From positions 34,014,731-34,078,730 of the forward strand of contig NC_084669.1 in assembly GCF_028389875.1 (NCBI RefSeq): a stretch of 64,000 nt of DNA. The letters are read 5' to 3'. The notes below the pieces were generated by a model. That model ran no database searches and was not told the DNA's origin. It worked only from the letters and a program-made list of their open reading frames with translations. This document shows, piece by piece, positions 12,077 to 24,800 of the stretch. A program made the translations under genes and the position numbers. How positions within the stretch are numbered: position 1 is the first letter of the stretch; each line of letters opens with the position of its first letter. This stretch comes from Rhea pennata (Eukaryota; Chordata; Aves; Rheiformes; Rheidae).

Positions 12077-14379
12077 GGTCTAAGAAAACACTTTCCCAAG
12101 GTCTGTCAGTAATTAGTGTATGCCCAAATAATTTCAGATTGTTTTGGATGACTTTTGCCTCTTTGCCTTACACACCTCTTCCACACTTCTGTCCTCCCAT
12201 GGATAGCTTTACTTTTTTTTATTATTTCCTTCCTCATTTTCCCATTTTTTTCTACCACTTCCTCCACAAGATGGAGTTACTAGACTTGCACTTAGAAGAC
12301 CAGCCATTAATTTGCAGGAGGCCAGTAAGTATGTTCTCTCTTGGTAATATAGACTTGCTTTCTGATGGTGCTCCGGGCTGAATTTTTGTAAGCCTGGAGC
12401 AGCCTGAATCGAGCTGACCACTTTTTGCAGTGTTTCCTTGCCATAGACTGCCATCTGGTGGGTATCTAGCATCTTGCTTGGTTCGTATTAAAACACAGAG
12501 CCCCTGTTTTCTGATACAGAACATTGTCTTCCTTGTCTTTACTTATCACCATCTTAGCAGGCTTATTCTTAAAAAGTCTTTCAAGAATAAAGAGAAGATA
12601 TAATATGTGGCTACTATACATAATGTAAGCAATATAGTCATTTATCTTTGAGCATGAACTACAGCAGCAGCAGCAACATGGTAAGTTATATGTGGCATAC
12701 AGCGTGTAATCCACAGCCTATCAATCACAGTAAGTGGGGAGACTCCCATAGGCTTTGAATCTGGTCTGTGCTGTTTTACACTGGACATAACTCAAAACTT
12801 CTGTGGTTGATTATTTCAAAGCGTCTCACCAAGAACCAATTTTAAACGTGTCCAGACACTTGCTTCTATTCATAGGCTCTGCTTTACCACAAAAACCACT
12901 GTTGTCGTGAAACACAGAAATATTATCCCTGTTGAATATAGCCAACATATGTTTTGCAAAAAAAAATTGTAATTACACAAGTTCTGACTATATCCCCACA
13001 GAAGGGGAAACCAGAGAAAGGCAGCTGGGAAGCAACGTGGAATCTCTTGAGAATAAAATCTGCACACTATACCACCGGTTGCTACTTAAAATGAGAGCTA
13101 AAATCAAAATACAGCAGTGTGCGGCTTCATGTTTTGGTTTTATATAAAAGGAAAAGAGAATCTTACGACCTCTTCCTCTGAGAGCATTTCAATTTTCAGG
13201 AACTCTTTGGCCTTGAATTCCTTCCTGCTCTCATGTGAACAGCAGCTCTTTTGCCGTCTGCACGTCCCATCGACCTGCTGTCAGCGATGGGGACTACCGT
13301 ATCGGACATCCGTATCCCACTGGAGTAATGTAGAAAATAATGTCCCTGGAGGCAGTCGTGCGTACACACCGGCTCGGCTGCTGCTAAATGCAGGTTTATT
13401 CTCACATTTATCCTCCCTCTTTTAAGAGGGCATATTGAGGAAGGACAGTTCTTTGAAGAAATCGGAGCAGGCTAGCAAAATAGGTGGAAAAAAAGCAGGA
13501 AAATTCACAATAGTTAAAAATCCCTTATTGAGCAGGGCTAAAAATATGGAACAAAAAGTCTAGTCTAGTAGAGCTAACCGAAAGTAACCAGAATGGTGGT
13601 GGCAGCTGCTGCAAATCACTTTCAGGCTGGACAATACTTGCAAGACTTTTCTGCCTGAAGTTCTTTTGCACTTTTCTGCACATGAATTTTAACTGTATGA
13701 AAAGGAATTCATTGCTCCCTAAAGACTGGGGCCATCTTTTCTCCTACTTCCTTTCTTGCCTCATGTTTGTTTTACAATCTAGAATTAACATAAACTTACC
13801 CAGGCTTTCTGTCTTGTAATCATTTGAAATGTTCCCTCATGCCCATTTGCTGCGGGAGTTATGGTATTATTGAGATCAAACAACGTAAAATCCTTAGAGC
13901 TGTAAAAATACAGGATTTCCTGCCTCAGAGCTACTAAAATTTACTCTTTTAATTCCACTAAGGAAGTACAGAGCTACAATATAAACACATGCCATGAGAC
14001 TGGAAAAAGAAACAGGCACCTATGTCAGGAATATACTGTATTAGTATGGTTGGAAGGTACCGGGAATGTTTACTTTGAAACATAACAGTAAAAATCTTCC
14101 TGTCCATCATTGCAGCTTTGGAAAGGCTGAAGTTTATAATGCAACTGCCTGTGCACAACACATCAGGTAAAACATGTCAGACATTTTTCTACTAACTATA
14201 TTCTAATTTCCTGTTCAAAACCTACTAAAGCAAAGGGAAAAGCACAGAATTAGTTTGTGTGTGCTTCGAGCACTACAAATCACTTATCTCCCCTAGCTCA
14301 GAGTTTCCTCGCTTGCCCTGCTGAGGTGGAATAGAAGAGATTCTGCCACGGACAGAATTACAGTAGAGATTCTCGCCAC

Positions 14380-14830
14380 TGCCTGCTCCCCTGCCCTGCC
14401 TCGCGCCACGGCACGAGAACGCAAGAGGGAGACAAGCGAAAGCGACAGTCCCGCGGGCAAAGGGTAAGTCAAGAGGCGGAAAGCAGGAGCTGGAGGTGTT
14501 CCCCGAGAGGCAGAGTTTGGGGGGAGCCCGGGGAAAGGCTGGGTGCAGGGGTCGCAGCGGGGAGAGGCACCCCTCCAGCTTGGGCTCGCGGGGGAGCACG
14601 AGCCTGGAGCCTGCAGGGGAAAGCAGCAAAACAGGGTGATGACGGGCTGCGGGAGGAGGACTGAAGAGCAACTCCCAGTCCTGGGCAAGGGGCAGGGTGG
14701 ACTGTCCGCTGTGAGAGCGGCAGAGGGTTTCACGGGACGTCAAGGAAGAGGGTACGAACAAAACACCGTCTACCGGAAAGGTTGGAGCGCGTGAGAACGT
14801 GGTTGTGATCAGACGGAGGACGCAGATCTG
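14380..14830. promoter_or_regulatory. CpG-rich patch, intergenic
   Basis: A GC-rich segment with many CpG (for example the tract TCGCGCCACGGCACGAG and CCCGCGGGC) sits in AT-rich surroundings between two 3' gene ends. A donor-like GGGTAAGTC lies at 14463-14471 on the + strand, as might follow a non-coding first exon. Promoter function is only inferred; it may be just a GC-rich patch. Confidence 0.35.
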
Positions 14831-17800
14831 AGCGATTTCGCTGGAGCTGAAAAGGTAGGATAAATAGATTTTAAAATCAAAACATTATAATGGCATTTCT
14901 CTGATCTATGCAATACGGACCATAGTTTCACAGCCAGCAACTCCATCAATCCAGTAATTCCTGTCTTGAGCTGAAACATGTCACAGGCAACCAACTACAC
15001 TAAAAAGAGTCCAGGTTGTAGCAGTCCTGCTTTATTCTTTGTTAATTGCTTATTAATAACATCTACAGTTAAAATAGGGAGAATGTTGCCTTGCTAATTT
15101 CATGTGTGGCAATACAGTGGACGAGGACCATGAGGAGGCCGCGGAAAGGGGCGAGGGAGGGTGTAGGTGAGGGAAAGGATGCTTTGCAGGTTTGTTGGGT
15201 TTCTAAGCTTTCAAACGTGAGAAAAAAGCCGGCAATGAAGCGTTTCGTGAAGAGCAAAGTAGATCCAGAAAGAGCTTAGTCTGAATAGGAAGGTGGAAGC
15301 AGGACGTGATCCTTCATGTTCTTACTCCAGAAGCGGCTGACAGTGCTCCTGCACTCAAAGAGCTCCACCTGATGCCAATGCTTTTTAGCTATCTTAAAAT
15401 GTTTAAGATTCTAGATCAGAAAAAACAAAGAATTTTCAGGAAAGGAGCAGGACAAAAACATTCCCAGGGCAGCCTGTCAGACTGTCAGTGATCAACGGGG
15501 GGAGCCGTGCCCGAAAACAACTCACCTCTTCCCCTGCACGCACCTCACAGCTCAGCCTTCGACTTCAGAAATTCCCAAATTCGCTTCCTGCTCCCATCCC
15601 CTGCAGCTGAGCAGTGAGCTTGAGCCGAGTGCCAGGAATCTTAAGACACTGAGCAAGCCATGTTTGGTATATTAAGTATTAAACAGAACAGGATTTTGGC
15701 CCCTTGGTATTTGGAGTAACTGTTAACGTAATTTTTTGTGGTCTGCTAAGCGATGCCACGTGCGACTCAGGCTTCTCAAGCTGCCGCAAGAGCCGAACAG
15801 TGCCCCCATCCTGTTGTTTGTGCCTTGTTTTCCTCGCTCGCTCGCTTTTGGCTTCTCGGTTGCTCTTCTCCCATTAGTTACTGGGGAAACACTGTCAATG
15901 TTGTGGGCAGTTTGCTATGACAGCTGTGAGCACAGGCAAAGCCTACTTACAAAGTGATTTGCTAAATACATCAAGTTACGTTTTTACATACTGCAAATCC
16001 ATCAGATATACCCATTAACCATAATTTTTTAAAACTACGCATCTGGCAAAACTACAGTATCAATTCACTATACATAAACTCTGTTAAACAAGTGGATAGT
16101 TAATTCTATAATGAAATCATTATTTGTACAGTTCAAACTGATTTTTAAATCTTATCAACTTATTTTTGCTGCTAAGAAAGCAGGGAAGATCTACTTACCC
16201 AATGATTATGCAGCACGTCATGTAGCACTGAAGCTTGCGCCCATCAGCTTTGTCTCTCCAAAACGAGATTTTCATCTTTAAGACCTGTCAAAATACCGTC
16301 CTTTTCTTCCCAAGTACTCCTGCTTTCTCCATCAGTTTCACCCACGTGTGCTGTGGCAGATTAACCTCTTCGTAAACTCTGATCATAGATTTAAGGATTA
16401 GTCAGCAAAAAAAATTTTGGAACAGGAAAAAGTCATAAAGGAAGGAACTTGAATATTCATACTTGGAAATAAGAATTAGCCTTTCAGTGACTTGCTCCGT
16501 TACCGTTTGAGGAGGTACGAACTTATTTCTTCAGTCGTGCAGGGGATGCGGGGACCCCTCCCCAAGTCGGTAAGGCCCACGAGGTGAGGGGGACGTATTT
16601 AATTCACTGCTGGGTGTGGAAGGAAGATACCAAAGCTCAGCTCTTCAGGAGTACCTGGCCGCTCTCTGCGCTGCAATAGTGACAGAAATCACCTGAATAC
16701 CTTCGAGAAGGGGCAAACTGGGGAGCCCGCGGCTTTCGCCGGGACAGACACAGTAACGTGACACTTTCTGCTATTAAGTTCTGGGAAACCAACTGGTTCA
16801 GTTCAGCTCACACACAAAGGCAGCCCTGGCGGGAGGGGCGAGCTCTGGGGACAGCTCCTGCCCCAGCAACTGCTCTTTGGTTAGAGAGAGAGAGAGGAGG
16901 GCGGCGGAGGGGGAGCAGACTGCGACAACAATGCAAATTCCAGTGGCCTCAAAAAGCTTCCCAAATATTAAAAGTAACTCACCAAAACTCAATTCAGGGA
17001 AAAAAAAAAATATTTACGCTCATGACTAAAATTCACTGATTTAGACATCCTAAACTTTAAAAAAGTAACTTCCTCTGAAGTTCATGTTGGCAGGTTTTGC
17101 ATTTTCAACTAACAGTCTAGTCCTGTGCTATATACAGAATTAAGGAAGATGCTTCATATAACTGGGTATGGACTTGAGAATCAGTTGCCAAGCACAGTAA
17201 AATTCAGCCAAATTTCTTTGCAACTTCAAATGAATTCCCAGATTTCAAACCAGTGAAAGAAAAAAACCTAAGAAGTATAAAACCAACATTTTTATATATA
17301 TAAAGTATAAGACCAAAAGAAACTAGAAATTGCTATTGTGTTTGACCTACTTCTTAAGATAATTTATATACAACTCTTTTCAGATTTTGTTACGTACCTT
17401 GCCTCAGAGCTGCCAACAGGATACTTGCTATCCACTTTTGGACTTACGAACAATAGTTAAATCTAAAATTGAACATTTGAATAGTTTGCATAATTTGCAA
17501 AGTTTATGTAGAGTTTAGCTTTTCAGACTAACTCAAGGAGCCGGAATTTTGCTCAGTTCTCTAACATACTTTATCATAATTAAATACAGATACACATCTT
17601 TCTAAAAAAACCTATTATTTTGCTATATTTCTTGAACTGTAGAGCTAAGATGCTATAAAAAAAATTTTGTTCTATGAAAATTCCTTTTCCCCTTCACCCA
17701 GAGAAAGCGTTAGATTATTAAAGACAGAACATAAGGAATGTTTAAATTGTTTTATTCTTAACGAGAGGCTCTTTTTGGCTCAGCCATTTGAACTGTGCTC

Positions 17801-17984
17801 CAGCACTTCCCTTAGCAGTATCGTATTAAACCCGGAGAGGGCAGAGTGGTGCACATTAACCAAGGCAGAACATTTCAAGCATTACAATAAGCGACACTAA
17901 AGCAGAGATGCATTTGCAGTTACTGTGAATGAACAACCCAGGCTGTCACAAATGTGCCACAAACATAAAAAACAAACACAATGA

Positions 17985-18806
17985 GACAACATTTGGTAAA
18001 GTCATTTTAATGGAAAATGTAAAACCCCTTTCAACTTCAATGTACAAAGCATGTGTAACACTTGCACTTTTAACAAATTAAAGCAAGCCAATGTTTTAAA
18101 AAAATACATCATTGAATGTATATATGTATATATTTACATAGCATATTAAGTTTAATATTTAGCTTTAAAAGGTCACATAAATTTTACCAAAATGAGACAA
18201 TTTTTAAATAAATTACACCTTTTGAAAACGTTTAATTGTACACTGAATAGCTTCAATAAAATACTGAAGTGTCTGTATTTAATATCTACTTTATATACTT
18301 TATATTTTACAAAGTTTACAATTATTTGGCAGTAATTTTCAGATTATGACATGACTGCTGTGCGGACTCAGCAAGATCCCAAATGCAGGCAATAGCTGGT
18401 GTTTGTGTCCTACTCTCACAGTAACTGTCTCAATGTAGTGAAAAATATCTGAATTATTTTAGCAAACTGTACAAGTCACATTTACATTTGATCAACAATA
18501 TAGCATAGAATTTTGTGTTTTTTTTTCCAAAAATAAATACATCATCTTAAATCTTTTGACATTTCACAAATTTCATATACATTATAATACAGGACAGCAG
18601 ACTGCTGCTTAACTGTTTGCAAGTCTAACATGTAATCACAGTGGCTGTGATATGAAGCTCTACCGTTACAGTGTCATTAACAAGTAAATATGATGACTAT
18701 TTTCTTGGCACTGATGGTTTGTGAAGCTTAAATTAGTGTGCATACTGTTCATATATTAGAAAAAATAACCTCCATTTGATGTTAACACAAAAAAAGCAGA
18801 GAGCAC
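17985..18806 (-). other. JMJD1C: JMJD1C 3' UTR
   Basis: About 820 bp of very AT-rich sequence lies between the TAA stop and an inferred cleavage site past ATTAAA. It contains one Pumilio-type octamer UGUAAAUA on the minus strand (complement at 18131-18138) and several AUUUA pentamers. The end is inferred from the hexamer and the GT-rich downstream sequence. Confidence 0.75.
18006..18011 (-). terminator. Poly(A) signal ATTAAA of JMJD1C
   Basis: On the minus strand ATTAAA is followed by AATGACTTTACC and then a strongly GT-rich stretch (TTGTGTTTGTTTTTTATG) at about 17955-17980. That is a convincing hexamer plus downstream element pair. Confidence 0.75.
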
Positions 18807-18896
18807 TTAGTTTTCTTCCATATCTTCCATTTCACCCTCATGAATCTTCAAAGCTCTTACCATTTCTTTAACTGCATGATACAAGATATTTTTAAC
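18807..18896 (-). CDS. JMJD1C: JMJD1C terminal coding exon (23 of 23)
   Basis: 90 bp coding: [17 protein letters not shown] then [12 protein letters not shown] and TAA at 18807-18809. It starts after an AACAG-like acceptor (TTTTTACAG). The sequence is the C-terminal helix and acidic tail of JMJD1C. Confidence 0.96.
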   Translation of the reverse strand, partial: VKNILYHAVKEMVRALKIHEGEMEDMEEN

Positions 18897-21800
18897 CTGT
18901 AAAAATACCAGACACATTTTCAGTAAGGCTTGGAACTGTGAAAGTAACTAGGTTTAGCCTGATCCTTAAACTTAACAGACAGAAAAAGAGACAGACTAAA
19001 GTCAGTCCGAAAGGAAATACCTTTTCACACATTTTAAAACATAATGTGAAAACCCCCCAGCAGCTCAACGGCGAGTTGAGCTACCCCCTTGGCATTCATG
19101 CTGCTGCTCATTGATATTCTGTGTGAACAGCGGCGAGGAAGTAACTCCACGCACTGCTACGCATCTCAATGAGCTGAGCGCGCCGGGCCTCCAGAACAGG
19201 TTCTGGAGGAGCGAGAACTCATTTCGTACCTGCAGTTTATCATCATAATTGATTTCCTCCTTTGACAGCCTCAGTTCCTGCGTTAAGTGAAATGACTGTA
19301 CAAGATGTTCGGGAGACACGAAGTCTTCGGTTACTTGAACACAGCTGTGAAAATTTTGTACCTATCCAAAATAAAAACAACAGAAGACTGGTAATTAGTA
19401 CTTGGGGGTTATTCTTTGCCAGAGGAATCTGAGAAAAGAGCGGACCTCAACATCTTTTAAACCACAGGTGTATCGGACTAAAGGGGACCTTTACGCATTT
19501 TATGCAAAAAGCCACTAAGCGTATTTGACACGCATCAGTTTGTTTCTGGTGGAAGGCACAGATACTTGTCTGTGCTGTCACACTCCGTCCTGCATTCAGC
19601 TGTGACATTTACTCAGCACATTCTCATCTGTTACTCGATCCTTTTTTCAGGGATGCGGGGATTGCTCCCGTGTACTGCTGCTGCACAGCAGTTTCACCGC
19701 ACGGCGCAGGAGCCCGCGGGCTGCCGGCAGCGCCCTGGCAAGGCAAGTCTTCGGGCCACGACGACAGGCGGTAAGCTCCCACCCAGACTCTGCTAGGCAA
19801 AACGTGCCATGTTCCCTGAGAAATAATTGCCAGTTCAAACCCTTAAAAGAAAAAAGCCCTTCAACAAAGTGGCAGGCTCAGAAGGAAAAAGCATTTCTGT
19901 TTCCCAAACACTTCCTTCACTGACAAAAGAGGTGGATAATGGAAAAAATGGAAACCGTGTCCTGCCACCCAGGCGGAGGGCAGGAGAAAGGAGCACACAC
20001 TTGGTTGTGACCTTCTGACTGTGAGCTCCTGTTTATTGTTATTAGAAACTATCACATTTTCACTACTAAACCTTTATAAATTGCAAATTTTCTTCAGCAT
20101 GGTGCTTAAAACCTTTCCCCAAATTCTAAGATCTGTTCAAAGTTGTGCTATCCCAATTCTGCAAACGGACCAAAGCTCTTAGGGTGAGGAGGGGTGCTGT
20201 TACCATCTTAGCAAACAAACTGTTCCCCCACACTCGGCACTTGTCAAGACCTGCATATTTAAGCTGGCGTATGAATAACCTAGAATGTTTCAATGCACAG
20301 TCTAAAATTTCCTCTGTAGTAGCTGAGGCTCAATAAACCTTTTGTGCTTACAGAGTTGAGGACACAGCACTTTAAGAAGGGATTTTCTGCTCCAAAAACA
20401 CTGCTTAACGACATCTGATGTTACAAGCCAGCTCGTCACTTTACAGGCAGAACTGCTGAGAATCATTAAGGTATCAGAAAATAAGGGAGACAAAGCAGGA
20501 CGACTGCCTCCATGGATTCATCGGAACAGAATCATCCGGGGAGACGGAGACGGCTGGTTGATGCTGGGCAGCCTTGGTTTACAGGCCGCAGAGAGCCACA
20601 AGCGAGGGAACAGCTGCCGAAGCGCCTCTGCTCTGGGTGGACTGGCTGCTGCCTCCAGCCCTCTCCCCTCCCTCGCAGCCTTTTCACCTGCTTCAGGTCT
20701 CTACTCGACCCTGTTCTCCTTCTCGCCCCATGCAAATCCCACACAACTCTTTCACTTTCTCCCCACTTGGGCAAGATTTTACAGATTCCCATTCCCTGTC
20801 TGCCTCCACTGCAGACCTGGCAATACTGGATGGCATCAGATCTCTCGCTCTGCTGTGCCTTAAACTCTTTTCCAATCCAGCACCTGTCTTTAGATTTGCG
20901 TACAAATCTTCTGGGGTAGACAGGATATTACCCTGGCTGTCTGATGCTTCCCATGGGAATGGCCCACTGATAGCCCCTAGGCAGTTCTCAGATATACGTA
21001 TTTATAATACAAATTGATGTAACGATACGCACAAATAAATACATTGAACAACAACTTTTCTGAGATTCACAGGGCAAGGTCTACAAGACTCCCGCTGCTG
21101 TGCCAGTACTGGCTGAGCAGAGAGCGCGGCCTCTCCCTCGGCCCACGTCAAACTGCGATTTTCCAGCACAGCCCACAGGTCATGTTGGAGAGCTGCAGAC
21201 CTTTGGCAGGGGGCCAGGGAGAGGGAAGGACCCTGGGGCCACTCGGCCCTGCAGCTCCCTCCCTCCTGCCCCGATTTGGCTGTTTCCTGGATGGCTCAGC
21301 CCCAGCCAGCCGGGACACGCCTCGCGCTTCGCCCAGTAGCTGTGAATATGCAACTCCCAGACACTGATCATACGCAGTTATCGTAGCATCTCTAGGAGAT
21401 CGCATTAGCTGTAGTATGTTATTTTACAATATATAATCATGCTGTTGGATCAAGATAATACATTTATAAAAAAACAACATTATAATAACTGGTTCTGCTA
21501 TGAACAAGTTTTGCATTTAGCCTGAACAACACATTTCAATCACTAACTCAAGTATTTCAGTCTTTTAACTTATCACTGTAGTATTTTTAGAATTTAGATG
21601 GGAAGTAATCACCGATTTAAAATCGTGAAGGCTCCCTATTCCCTTTACAGAGTAGCAAAGTAAACTCCAGGATGTAACACCTGGAATAAAGATTTAAAGA
21701 AGCTGTTATTTACTACGTTTTACAATTCCTAATATTTAAACTACTGAAGTCATGAGAACTACTGAGGACTCAGAGTGAGAAGGCATCACTGGAGGAGGAC

Positions 21801-24800
21801 TCTGATACAGGATGATCACAGACTGGAGCAGAAAGAGCGCATCATTCACAAGAACGGTGAGAACAGTAACAAAAACAGGGGGAAGTGTCTGTACCAGGTA
21901 CTGAACTAAACAGGGTGTCTGTGTGCCTGCCTACATGTGTTCCCAGACAGCGAGGGGAGCTCCCTCTGCACGAGGTGCAGGCGAAGGCTGCTGTGACCAC
22001 CGCAGGGTGGAGAAGCCGCTCCTATGAGCTCAGCCTGGGCAGCTCGACTTATTTAGCCTTGTAAAATGAACACAAGGGGGATGTGACTGCTGTCTATAAA
22101 TACCTTGGGAAGAAGGGAAAAACATGGAAGCAAAAAGAATGGTTTATGCTACAGTGAAATACTAATACAAGAAAAGCTGCTTAAAACTAGACATGAACAC
22201 ATGGAGGCTGGAAAGCAAGCACTGAAATTCTAGACCAGTGTGTCAAAAGCAACAGGAGGCAGCAAACCTAACTGGTTTCAGGAATCAGGCTGCTCAGGTG
22301 GATTACATAATGATCATCAGCAACTGGAATCCCTCTTTTTGCACACTAGCCTGAGTTCCTGCATTCCAGAACATTACCAATGAGCAAACGAAAATGTTAA
22401 TTTCTCACTGAATTTAGTATTAACTATCATCCAGTTTTAATTATTTAAGATCCATGATATGCACATAAAACTAAAATGCTTAATGTGTAAACCTACCTGT
22501 TCAGACTTATTTTTAAGTGTTTAAACATGTTTTGTATATATAAATGGTTGGTGCTGATCCCTAAGGTCAATGTTCATGTATGTCTATATAAAGAGTACTG
22601 TACACGTACATGAAAGAACATGATGCTTTCATTTCCTCCTACGTGGCAGATTCACAGGAACTTCTTGCTGAAGATGAAAAGGTTTCAGCTTCACCCACTA
22701 AGGTTTAAAAACATTCTTACTAACTCCTTGGTGCCAGAAGCTAGAACATTACCACTTCAAAAGCAGTTTGGAGTTTAAAGGCAATGAGATAAAGATAACA
22801 GGTCTTGCCTTATTTTTGCTCCTCAAACCTATGAATTGCAGGGAAGCCTACGGAGCTGAAGCACTAGCACTACTTCATGTTTTATAGCCTGCACGGTTTT
22901 ATACAACACCTCATGCTATATAAAACTGTTTTTCCAGTATGTTTGTAGTTTCTGTGACTTCCCTTTTCACTCTTGTATCTCAGATGATCTCCCTTGTTTT
23001 AAGAGATCAGAGTGAGGCTAATGCAGAATGCAATACAAATCTTACCCACTCCGGGAATCCTAATTGCTTAAGCCTGTAAGAGCTGAGAATATCATCAATG
23101 TCAGATTCCTTCACCTTTTTATAGGGAAAGAGTCACACTCCAGAGACATGGTATGAGGAAAGACAATCTACAGCAATCCTAGACTTGGTTAATTGCCTCT
23201 TTTTTTTTCCTTTTCTTTTTTTTTTTTTTTTCTCCTTTCCTTTGCTGAAAAGAAATCTCCACAGATCATTCAGGGTTAACATACCATCATGTGAATCTTG
23301 TCCCAAGAAACGTGGGAATGACAAAGGAGTCTAGTTTGGGTAAGGTTAGGATAAAGTAGGATAAAGTGCTGTGAGTGTCCAAGCAACTGAAAGAGCCAGC
23401 AGACACATCAGGGACATTACACGTGTCATCAGACCGACCCAGTCTTGTTTCTCCCCACTGCCCCGCTCAGCATGACACGGTAAACCGTGGCTTCCTCTGC
23501 CCAGGAGAGGTGGTGTTTGGAAGCTGACCCAGCAGATCGTAGACCAAACAGTGTCTTCTTTGTAAAGCTCTTGCCTTGCTTGAACCCGACTGGAGATTGG
23601 TGATAAATCTTTAATTGCAAGACGGTTTACAATCTCTGCTGCGGGGTGGAGATGCTCCTCATTTCTTGATAGTCAGCTCCCTAATTAGTAGTGCTAGACA
23701 GCTGGCAAGACTGCAAGAAAGCAGGCTCTATTTCCTATTTCAGCAGGAAAAATTCACTATACAATGTGAAACTGTCAAAAAATCTTGTCTGAACAATCCA
23801 TGCTTTCTTCTCCTTTCTACCCAGTTTTAGGCTGGGAGGTAAAAACCCAAAACAAAGTAACAAAACCTATGTGCTAAGAGAGGACTAAAGCTTCCTATGC
23901 AACCCCTACAGCTTCTCCAGAGCTGCTCTACAGGCAGTACTTTTCTGTATATAACTGTGAACAGAATCAGCCTGGCTGCAGCAGACATGCAACAGCTCTC
24001 TCTGGATGGGAAGGGAAGTGGCTGCAGGGACAAGGCTATCTCCTGGTGACTGATATAACTTCTGTGTAAGAAGAAACTTAGTGTTTCTTTCAAGGAAACA
24101 ATCTGCAAAGTTCTGTTAAAGAAACGTCTTGTTAATTAAACTCAAACTTTCTCCACAATTCTCCTACTGCTAAAGGCAAAAAGCATGATGATACCAGGCA
24201 TCGAATTATTTATCTGTCTGGTGCCCTCATGGCCCAGTAAGTTAAACCTGAATGTACAAGAAAAAAAATGCAAGTATAACCTTGTCCTAACTAATACCAG
24301 TTTATTCAGAAATTTACTAATACTATGCAAAGTAAGAAAAAATGGTTATTAGCTGTCTGATTATTTTTCATTTTAAAGGAAAAAAGGAATGGCATTATTT
24401 CAAGTGTTTGAATTGTACGTTAGTACCAAACAGTCATTTTCAGAAGCCGATATACATCATAAGGTATTCCTATACACTAACAACAATCACTAAGAAAATC
24501 AAATCTAATTGGAGCACAGATGTAACATGTCCTTCCAGTTATTTTATGATATGTTATTTTATCCTGTTTAGCTTTAAACAGATGTATTTTACCTGATGAA
24601 GTGCTCCTGCTGGTAGAATAATAGCATCACCAAGAAACTGAATAACCGTACAGGTTTTTACTCCATATTCTTCAAAAAGTCTTTGGCGAAGTTTTTTGTT
24701 CACATACCAACTCTGATCACGTATTGGATCATGCTCTGGTAAAACTTCTAGGCCTTGTTCTTTTGCTATCTGTAAGTATAGGAAAGATCCCAAGTTACTC

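Larger units (their letters stand above)
10111..17984. other. Intergenic interval between convergent NRBF2 and JMJD1C
   Basis: About 7.9 kb separates the two 3' ends. It contains a GT/G microsatellite, a TA repeat, a perfect hairpin at 11876-11903, and GC-rich patches near 10,330-10,470, 14,380-14,830 and 16,540-16,930. Open frames in the GC-rich patches (for example 14273-14761 on the minus strand) look like composition artefacts: they have no recognisable domain. No coding gene or structured RNA was identified. Confidence 0.7.

Noticed and set aside
12660..12676. CAG repeat near 12,660
   Set aside because: Only about five units, in non-coding intergenic sequence; ordinary.
14273..14761. 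Overlapping open frames of 162 and 146 codons on the minus strand
   Set aside because: Low stop density in a GC-rich patch explains them; the two frames overlap and neither has recognisable protein character.
20512..21017. Cluster of 100-147 codon open frames in a JMJD1C intron
   Set aside because: Several frames on both strands overlap in a GC-rich patch; no conserved motif.
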